Source: RGIG529 sp963929765
GTDB taxonomy: Bacteria > Bacillota > Clostridia > Oscillospirales > Oscillospiraceae
Direction: 5' to 3'
Assembly: GCA_963929765.1 (NCBI GenBank)
Contig: CAWVKD010000015.1
Location: 1 to 6,803 of the forward strand
Length of the DNA stretch: 6,803 bases
Numbering within the stretch: the stretch's first letter is position 1; every line of letters begins with the position of its first letter. Position numbers and translations under genes: made by a program. Positions 1 through 5,625 of the stretch are shown one piece after another. The notes beneath the pieces were generated by a model that saw only the letters and a list, made by a program, of their open reading frames with translations, was not told the origin of the DNA and made no database searches.

Positions 1-1
1 T

Positions 2-1795
2 CCCGAAGGTCTCCCCACCATTGTCGCAGTTTCACTTTCTATTAATATCATTAAGCTATCTAGGAAAAATGCATTGGTAAAAAAGATGATCGCTTCGGAA
101 ACCATTGGCTGTATCAACATTATTTGTTCAGATAAAACCGGCACTCTCACTGAAAACAAAATGAAGGTCCGTTCTTTTTACGATGGTCACTTTCATGCAG
201 ACTGTACAGAGCTAACAGATCCGTATCTGATACATAACATCTGCCTTAATACGACAGCTGATCTTGGCGAGGATGGAAAATTTATCGGCAATCCCACAGA
301 GTGCGCTATGCTGCGCTTCTACGAAGATTCAAAGGGCAGAAAAGTTAGCGGGAAATCTTATCACCAGCAACGCATGGATTATCCTGTCTTACAAACATTC
401 CCTTTTAGTTCCGATTTGAAACATATGACCACCATTGTAAAAATGGACAATCAAATGATCGCTTTTTCCAAAGGCAGCCCGGAATCCATTCTTGCAATGT
501 GCCGCATGAGCAAGGAAAAACAAGCGGAAGCAGAAACTTGCATGATGAATGTCCAAGAGCAGGCGATGCGAGTCATTGCTTTTGCACACAAAGAACTTGT
601 AGAAGAAAAGGATTATGAATTAGAAGAAAATCATACGATCATGGAAAATGACATGGTATTCGATGGTTTTGTTGCCATTGCAGACCCTCTGCGCCATGAG
701 GTATACGAAGCCGTAAAATCTTGTATAAGCGCTGGTGTAGAGCTGAAAATCTTAACTGGGGATAATATTGTCACCGCTACCGCCATTGCCAATGAATTAC
801 ATCTCTTTGACCACGGCAAAACTGCTGTAGAGGCGAAGGAAATTGCTGACATGACTGACGACGAATTGAGCCAGGCCCTCCCCTCTATTTGTGTCATAGC
901 TCGTAGTACACCCACCATTAAAATGCGAGTTGTAAAGCTGCTAAAGGCTCAGGGAAATGTTGTAGCAGTAACTGGAGATGGTATTAATGATGCTCCGGCA
1001 CTCAAACACGCTGATGTTGGAATTGCTATGGGTATTTCTGGAACAGAAGTCTCCAAAGAAGCCAGTGACATTGTATTATTAGATGATTCCTTCGCCACAA
1101 TTGTAAAAGCTGTAGAGTGGGGTCGCAATATTTATGAAAACTTCAAACGTTTTATTAGTTTTCAATTGACAGTAAACTTTGCTTCCGTCATAGTTGTCCT
1201 TGCCTCTATTTTACTGGGGTTGAACGCACCTTTTACTGCATTAGAACTGTTATGGATCAACATTATCATGGACGGTCCCCCTGCACTCACTTTGGGTCTC
1301 GAACCCAATTACAAGGATTTAATGAAACGGAAACCTACCAAACGAAGTGAGAGTATTATCTCGAAGTCTATGCTCCTGCGGATTATGCTAACAGGCAGCT
1401 ATATTTCAATTGTGTTCCTATGTCAGCACCTTTACAACTTCCTCGGTGCAGCAGAGCAGGAACAGTCCTCCGTTCTATTCACCCTCTTTGTTTTATTTCA
1501 GTTATTTAACTCCTTTAATTGCCGTGAACTTCATAGTGACAGCATTTTCAAATATTTGCTGAAAAACAAAATGATGTTGTTAGTTGTAGGTGCAACTTTC
1601 ATCTTACAAATTTTGTTCATTCAATACGCTGGCGCCTTTTTTGGCACTGTCCCCTTAAGCCTTGCTCTTTGGGTAAAACTGTTTGTAGTTGCATTTACTG
1701 TCATTATTTTATCTGAAGTAATAAAATTTCTCTATCGCATTTTAAAAAAGTATCATACTATATATGTCAGATCTTGTCATTCTAATACAAGGTGA
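2..1795 (+). CDS. P-type calcium-transporting ATPase, PMCA-like (type IIB), 5'-truncated by window edge
   Basis: ATP-driven cation pump of the cytoplasmic membrane, most likely exporting Ca2+. The frame is open from base 2; the TTG at 74 is internal, because residues before it already match the family. The fragment has 597 residues. In order it shows the TM4 motif PEGLPT (residues 1-6), the phosphorylation motif CSDKTGTLT with Asp44 (codon 131-133), the nucleotide-binding KGSPE (157-161), TGDN (252-255) and the hinge TGDGINDAP (324-332). TM5 (about 384-406), TM6 (LLWINIIMDGPP) and four more C-terminal helices follow. TM5 reads FQLTVN as in PMCA pumps. Of the SERCA calcium ligands, Glu309, Asn796 and Asp800 have equivalents (Glu2, Asn420, Asp424), but Glu771 is replaced by Ser395, so one Ca2+ per cycle is expected. 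The actuator domain and TM1-3 lie outside the window. There is no calmodulin-binding tail. Class assignment is strong; the ion is inferred from the family. Confidence 0.93.
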   Translation, partial: PEGLPTIVAVSLSINIIKLSRKNALVKKMIASETIGCINIICSDKTGTLTENKMKVRSFYDGHFHADCTELTDPYLIHNICLNTTADLGEDGKFIGNPTECAMLRFYEDSKGRKVSGKSYHQQRMDYPVLQTFPFSSDLKHMTTIVKMDNQMIAFSKGSPESILAMCRMSKEKQAEAETCMMNVQEQAMRVIAFAHKELVEEKDYELEENHTIMENDMVFDGFVAIADPLRHEVYEAVKSCISAGVELKILTGDNIVTATAIANELHLFDHGKTAVEAKEIADMTDDELSQALPSICVIARSTPTIKMRVVKLLKAQGNVVAVTGDGINDAPALKHADVGIAMGISGTEVSKEASDIVLLDDSFATIVKAVEWGRNIYENFKRFISFQLTVNFASVIVVLASILLGLNAPFTALELLWINIIMDGPPALTLGLEPNYKDLMKRKPTKRSESIISKSMLLRIMLTGSYISIVFLCQHLYNFLGAAEQEQSSVLFTLFVLFQLFNSFNCRELHSDSIFKYLLKNKMMLLVVGATFILQILFIQYAGAFFGTVPLSLALWVKLFVVAFTVIILSEVIKFLYRILKKYHTIYVRSCHSNTR

Positions 1796-1801
1796 AAACA
1801 T

Positions 1802-1829
1802 AAAGGGAGCACTTTAAAGTGCTCCCTTT
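1802..1829. terminator. Bidirectional intrinsic terminator between convergent genes
   Basis: A perfect 28-bp palindrome: arms AAAGGGAGCACTTT (1802-1815) and AAAGTGCTCCCTTT (1816-1829). As RNA the GC-rich core GGGAGCAC/GTGCTCCC would form a strong stem with a short A/U loop. It ends in TTTT on the + strand, and in TTT followed by ATGTTTT on the - strand. It lies 6 nt past the ATPase stop and about 58 nt past the synthetase stop, in the only gap between the converging genes, so it can end transcription from both sides. The U-tracts are short, but the A-flanks extend the stem. Confidence 0.85.
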
Positions 1830-1887
1830 TAAAAACAAAAACGCATTTTTTCCGAAAGGCAACAATTTTGCCCTTTTCAACATAGCG

Positions 1888-3534
1888 TTATGATTCCATT
1901 CCATGTGCCTTTCGAAGCTCAACACGCCGAATCTTGCCACTTATTGTTTTCGGTAATTCCGTTACCAGTTCCACGGAACGAATCCATTTGTATTCTGCCA
2001 AATTTTTATTGCAAAATTCACGCAATTCTTTTTGTAAGGTGGTTTTAGGAATATCCGTTGTTGCTGGAACAACAAAAGCTTTGATTGCCTGACCGCGCAA
2101 TGCATCAGGCACACCCACAACAGAGCATTCCAAAACCGCATGATGTGTCATTAACACATTCTCTATTTCGTAAGACCCTACACGAAACCCACCGGTTTTA
2201 ATAACATCATCAATACGTCCATAAAACCAATAATAGCCATCTTCATCTCGCCATGCAATATCACCAGTATGGTATACACCATTACGCCAAACATACTGAT
2301 ACAGTTCATCGTTTTCATGATATGCAATGAAAATGCCATGTTGACGCCCTTCTTTTGGCGGGAGGATTACCAATTCCCCTAATTCCCCGTCGGCAGCGTA
2401 AGTCCCATCGTCTTTGAGCAATTCCACATGATACATGGGAGAGGCTTTTCCCATAGAGCCAGGACGTGATTCCATTCCCTTGAAATTGGCAAGAATCAAT
2501 GTTGATTCTGTCTGTCCAAAACCTTCCATTAGCTCAAGACCTGTTTTGTCCTGAAATTTATGAAATACTTCTGGATTGAGCGCTTCTCCTGCTGTACTTG
2601 CATGGCGTAGAGTTGGCATTTTATCAACTCCCTTTTTCACCAAATAACGGTATACAGTAGGTGGAGCACAAAAAGTGGTTACACCATATCGATTAATAAT
2701 AACAGTGAGTTGCTTTGGGTCAAAATTATCAAAGTCATAGACCATCACTGCACTACCACAAAGCCATTGACCATACATTTTACCCCAAGACGCTTTTGCC
2801 CAGCCTGTTTCAGCTACTGTAAAATGCAAACCGCCATCCAGCACTTGTTGCCAATACCGAGCTGTAATAATATGCGCCAGTGGATACGTATGGTCGTGAA
2901 GAACCCCTTTGGGGTAACCGGTCGTTCCTGATGTGAAATACATCAGCATGGGGTCCTGTACTTCGGTCTGCTGACGTTCTAGTTGAGTCGGAGCCTTTGT
3001 GATGGCTTCTGTTATATTGACAAAATGTTCTGCTTCACATTGGACCGTCCACAAAAAAGGACGGTTAGGGCACTGTTCTACCGCCATCCACAATCGTCGG
3101 CACACGTCCTCCTGTGGTGTGCATACAACAGCTCGAATGTTACCGGTCTTAAAACGGTATAAAAAGTCATCTTCTGTCAGCATATGGGTAACAGGAACAG
3201 CGACAGCACCAATTTTATGGAGTGCTGGCATAATGTACCAATATTCATAGTGCCGCTTTAATACAACCATAACCCGATCACCTTTACCAATACCTGCATC
3301 CAAAAAAACGTGGGCAGCTTGGTTGCTTAATCGGCTTATCTCGGCAAAAGTGAAAACCTTCGTGTCCCCTTCGGTGTTACACCATACAACTGCTTTGCGT
3401 TCTGGCTCTGCAGCTGCAATCGCATCTACCACATCATATCCAAAATTGAAATGATCGGGATAACGAAGTGAAAAGGCTGTCAGCTGCCCTTTCTCATCCA
3501 CCTCTTCCGTGCAAAATTGTTTGTATATACTCAT
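1888..3534 (-). CDS. AMP-forming acyl-CoA synthetase, medium-chain (MACS) type
   Basis: Adenylate-forming enzyme that activates a carboxylic acid with ATP to an acyl-AMP and then forms the acyl-CoA. The start is the ATG at 3532-3534, giving 548 residues. It has AGAGG (3539-3543) 4 nt upstream and sits 7 nt after the thioesterase stop; a longer reading to 3573 would overlap that gene without a clear ribosome site. Motifs are the phosphate loop TSGTTGYPKG (201-210), ETGWAKASWGKMYGQW (242-257, typical of the MACS/ACSM group), GFGQTES (338-344), YHTGD with Asp425, Arg440 in YGRIDD, GGFRVGSYEIE (448-458), and the C-terminal catalytic Lys534 in ISGKIRR. All catalytic residues I can place are present, and the length is normal. 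The substrate cannot be read from the sequence: medium-chain, branched or aromatic acids are all possible. It is the last gene of the acc operon. Its partner upstream, a thioesterase, catalyses the reverse hydrolysis. Confidence 0.9.
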   Translation of the reverse strand: MSIYKQFCTEEVDEKGQLTAFSLRYPDHFNFGYDVVDAIAAAEPERKAVVWCNTEGDTKVFTFAEISRLSNQAAHVFLDAGIGKGDRVMVVLKRHYEYWYIMPALHKIGAVAVPVTHMLTEDDFLYRFKTGNIRAVVCTPQEDVCRRLWMAVEQCPNRPFLWTVQCEAEHFVNITEAITKAPTQLERQQTEVQDPMLMYFTSGTTGYPKGVLHDHTYPLAHIITARYWQQVLDGGLHFTVAETGWAKASWGKMYGQWLCGSAVMVYDFDNFDPKQLTVIINRYGVTTFCAPPTVYRYLVKKGVDKMPTLRHASTAGEALNPEVFHKFQDKTGLELMEGFGQTESTLILANFKGMESRPGSMGKASPMYHVELLKDDGTYAADGELGELVILPPKEGRQHGIFIAYHENDELYQYVWRNGVYHTGDIAWRDEDGYYWFYGRIDDVIKTGGFRVGSYEIENVLMTHHAVLECSVVGVPDALRGQAIKAFVVPATTDIPKTTLQKELREFCNKNLAEYKWIRSVELVTELPKTISGKIRRVELRKAHGMES

Positions 3535-3538
3535 AAAA

Positions 3539-3543
3539 CCTCT
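3539..3543 (-). promoter_or_regulatory. Ribosome binding site deciding the synthetase start
   Basis: AGAGG on the minus strand, 4 nt before the ATG at 3532-3534 and overlapping the thioesterase stop TAG (3542-3544). A second purine run, GAGGAA (3545-3550), lies 10 nt upstream of the ATG. The overlap with the preceding stop suggests translation by ribosomes finishing the thioesterase. Confidence 0.65.
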
Positions 3544-3967
3544 ATTCCTCAAGCAGTTGATAACATTGTTCATAAAAAGAGGGTAAACGTCGCTTTAAAC
3601 TAATCGGCCTCCGAGTTGTAGCATCTAAAAAACAGTGTTCACTATGGCCCGATGCCACAACTGTACCGTCTTCACTCTTTATTTCGTAACAAAACGATGC
3701 GCGAACACCATTAAATGCCGTGAGTGAAACCGATATGTCTATTGTATCATCATAATGCGTCGGAGTGATATACCGACAGTCAACAGATACCACCGGCATA
3801 ATGATTCCTTCTTCTTCCATCTCTCTGTAATTGACACCCGCTTGTCGCATATAGTCCAATCGTGCCTCTTCCATCCAGCGTATATAATTAGAGTGATGTA
3901 CAATGGACATCTGATCCGTTTCATAGTAAAACACACGGCGCTTATAAGGTTTCACGTTAATCACCAT
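3542..3967 (-). CDS. Acyl-CoA thioesterase, hotdog fold (4HBT/YbgC-like)
   Basis: Hydrolyses an acyl-CoA to free acid and CoA, presumably in the cytoplasm. It has 141 residues from the ATG at 3965-3967, a normal length for one hotdog domain. The N-terminal signature YYETDQMSIVHHSNYIRWME (residues 14-33) holds the expected active-site Asp18 and the HHSNY helix start of the 4-hydroxybenzoyl-CoA thioesterase/YbgC family. The central strands (around YITPTHYDDTIDIS and FCYEIKSEDGTVVASG) also fit the fold. The start is not certain: AAGGAG (3969-3974) leaves only 1 nt before this ATG but 4 nt before the GTG at 3962-3964, which would remove one residue. The gene overlaps the end of accA by 11 nt with the ATG start (8 nt with the GTG start), so coupling is likely. 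A short-chain or aromatic substrate is possible; the family does not settle it. It lies between accA and an acyl-CoA synthetase. Confidence 0.87.
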   Translation of the reverse strand: MVINVKPYKRRVFYYETDQMSIVHHSNYIRWMEEARLDYMRQAGVNYREMEEEGIIMPVVSVDCRYITPTHYDDTIDISVSLTAFNGVRASFCYEIKSEDGTVVASGHSEHCFLDATTRRPISLKRRLPSFYEQCYQLLEE

Positions 3968-4757
3968 TCTCCTTTTTCCAAACTCCAATATTGCGAAAAC
4001 GTAGATAGCGTCTCTCAAGTAAAGTGGATGTGGGAAGACTCATCAGTTCATCAATTTCTTTTTCTAAATCATTTCTGATCGCATCATAGTACTCGTCTTT
4101 TCCCAAATTTTTCTCTGGAAGAATGCGTTCAATTACTTTCAATTCAAATGCATCTGCCGCTGTAATTTTAAGGTTTTCGGCAGCTTCCGCAGCACGAGAA
4201 GCATCTTTCCAGAGAATGCTGGCACATCCCTCTGGCGAGATAACAGAATAGACGGAATTTTCTAGCATCCACACACGGTCTGCTACTGATAAAGCCAATG
4301 CTCCACCACTTCCGCCTTCTCCGATCAATATTGTAACAATGGGTACTTTTAGTGCCATCATTTCATTGAGGTTCTCTGCAATGGCCTGACCTTGGCCTCG
4401 CTCTTCTGCACCAATACCGCAATAGGCTCCAGAGGTGTCCACCAGGCAAATGACAGGTCTGTGGAATTTCTCCGCTTGTTTCATAAGCCGAAGGGCTTTC
4501 CGATATCCTTCAGGATGAGGTGCACCAAAATTACGCATGGTCCGCTCTTTTGCCTGATGTCCTTTCTCTATGGCAATCACGGTAACAGGTTGTTCGCCAA
4601 GGTATGCAACCCCTGCCACAATGGCAGCATCATCAGCATATCTGCGATCTCCATGAAGTTCAAAGAAATCCGTAAAGACATGTTGAATATAGTCTACTCC
4701 TGTAGGACGATTGTTCGCCCGTGCAGAACGCACTCTATCATAGGCTTTTAGAATCAT
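3957..4757 (-). CDS. accA: Acetyl-CoA carboxylase carboxyltransferase subunit alpha
   Basis: With AccD it moves the carboxyl group from carboxybiotin on the AccB carrier to acetyl-CoA, giving malonyl-CoA, the first committed step of fatty acid synthesis; the active enzyme is an alpha2beta2 tetramer. It has 266 residues. This is shorter than the E. coli protein (319) but usual for Gram-positive forms lacking the N-terminal extension. Family blocks are FFELHGDRRYADD (31-43), KERTMRNFGAPHPEGYRKA (70-88), the crotonase-type turn GAEERGQGQAIAENL (116-130), GEGGSGGALAL (147-157) and YSVISPEGCASILWKD (170-185), which are all intact. The common DTPGAY is DTSGAY here (107-112). The ATG at 4755-4757 has GGGAGG at 4763-4768, 5 nt upstream. 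The gene overlaps the accD end by 20 nt, as expected for subunits made in equal amounts. Confidence 0.96.
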   Translation of the reverse strand: MILKAYDRVRSARANNRPTGVDYIQHVFTDFFELHGDRRYADDAAIVAGVAYLGEQPVTVIAIEKGHQAKERTMRNFGAPHPEGYRKALRLMKQAEKFHRPVICLVDTSGAYCGIGAEERGQGQAIAENLNEMMALKVPIVTILIGEGGSGGALALSVADRVWMLENSVYSVISPEGCASILWKDASRAAEAAENLKITAADAFELKVIERILPEKNLGKDEYYDAIRNDLEKEIDELMSLPTSTLLERRYLRFRNIGVWKKENGD

Positions 4758-5613
4758 TTTGGCCTCCCGTGTGTAACTTGATCAATTTTGCCAATTGCTC
4801 CCGCTGATCGCTGCGTGGCACAATCGCATCAATAAAACCATGCTCTAGCAAAAATTCCGCTCTCTGAAAACCTTTGGGAAGCTTTTTCCGTGTGGTCTGT
4901 TCAATCACACGTGCGCCAGCAAATCCAATCAAAGCGCCAGGCTCTGCAAGGATAATGTCACCTTCCATTCCAAAGCTGGCCGTAACACCACCAGTGGTAG
5001 GATCTGTTAAAACAGAGCAGAAAAACAGGCCCGCATCGCTGTGCCGCCGGACTGCTCCACTGGTTTTCGCCATTTGCATCAGTGAAATGATTCCTTCCTG
5101 CATTCGCGCCCCACCAGAAACGGCAAATCCAATAACTGGCAACCGAAGTTCAATTGCTGTTTCAAATAAACGAGTGATTTTTTCACCTACCGCACTACCC
5201 ATACTGGCCATCATAAAATATGGTTCCATGAAAAAGAGGCAACATTTTTGCCCTAAAATGTTTCCCGTTCCGCAAATAACCGCTTCATGTTCGTCACTGG
5301 CATTGTATGCTGTTTCCAGCTTTTCAGGATAACCTGGAAAATGCAAAATATCTTTTGCCTCAACTTCTGTATACAGTTCTTCGAAGCTGTTGGTATCCAC
5401 TACAAATCGCAATCTTTGCCGTGCATTCATACGGAAATGATATCCACATGCACATGTATGTGCATTGCCAAATAAATAGCTCAACGGAATATCTTTATGA
5501 CAGTTTGGACAATTTTTTACCGGCTCATTTTCATCACCTTGGACCGCAGCTGATTTTCGGCCTCCAAATTCCAGCTCGTTTCTTGGCTTATAGTTGAATT
5601 TGATAAACGGCAT
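4738..5613 (-). CDS. accD: Acetyl-CoA carboxylase carboxyltransferase subunit beta
   Basis: Partner of AccA in the carboxyltransferase half-reaction that makes malonyl-CoA. It has 291 residues from the ATG at 5611-5613, which has GAGGTGG (5619-5625) upstream. A TTG seven codons earlier would lie inside accC and is less likely. An N-terminal zinc ribbon uses Cys35, Cys38, Cys54 and Cys56. The second pair is CxC, where the family normally has CxxC (see findings). The crotonase-type core is complete: SMGSAVGEKI (137-146), the oxyanion region SGGARMQEG (166-174), DPTTGGVTASF (204-214), GALIGFAGARVIEQT (226-240) and LPKGFQRAEFLLEHGFID (245-262). It begins 10 nt after the accC stop and overlaps accA at its own end. 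The function call is firm; whether the ribbon binds zinc normally is open. Confidence 0.95.
   Translation of the reverse strand: MPFIKFNYKPRNELEFGGRKSAAVQGDENEPVKNCPNCHKDIPLSYLFGNAHTCACGYHFRMNARQRLRFVVDTNSFEELYTEVEAKDILHFPGYPEKLETAYNASDEHEAVICGTGNILGQKCCLFFMEPYFMMASMGSAVGEKITRLFETAIELRLPVIGFAVSGGARMQEGIISLMQMAKTSGAVRRHSDAGLFFCSVLTDPTTGGVTASFGMEGDIILAEPGALIGFAGARVIEQTTRKKLPKGFQRAEFLLEHGFIDAIVPRSDQREQLAKLIKLHTGGQNDSKSL
4763..4768 (-). promoter_or_regulatory. Strong ribosome binding site of accA inside accD
   Basis: GGGAGG on the minus strand, 5 nt before the accA ATG and within the last codons of accD. It fixes the accA start and shows that accA has its own strong ribosome entry site in addition to coupling with accD. 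Confidence 0.8.
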
Positions 5614-5618
5614 ATCCA

Positions 5619-5625
5619 CCACCTC
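5619..5625 (-). promoter_or_regulatory. Ribosome binding site of accD, overlapping the accC stop
   Basis: GAGGTGG on the minus strand, 5 nt before the ATG at 5611-5613. It shares bases with the accC stop codon TGA (5624-5626). This supports the ATG rather than the TTG at 5632-5634 as the accD start. Confidence 0.65.

Noticed and set aside
631..918. Minus-strand open frame inside the calcium pump gene
   Set aside because: Antisense to the conserved nucleotide-binding and phosphorylation domains; no independent support.
1854..1878. Second imperfect hairpin (GGCAA/TTGCC core with GAAA/TTTC flanks) just past the ligase stop
   Set aside because: Only five core pairs with a bulge, and no U-tract follows on either strand, so it is not supported as a terminator; the neighbouring palindrome explains termination better.
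2903..2915. Short inverted repeat ACCCC-TTT-GGGGT inside the ligase gene
   Set aside because: It lies in the codons of the GYPKG phosphate loop and is explained by coding constraint; arms are only five bases.
3755..4078. Open frame of about 107 codons on the + strand opposite accA and the thioesterase
   Set aside because: Shadow of strongly supported minus-strand genes; no ribosome site and no recognisable protein features.
4874..5332. Open frame of about 152 codons on the + strand opposite accD
   Set aside because: Antisense to a conserved accD core; its composition follows from the accD codons and no family is recognisable.
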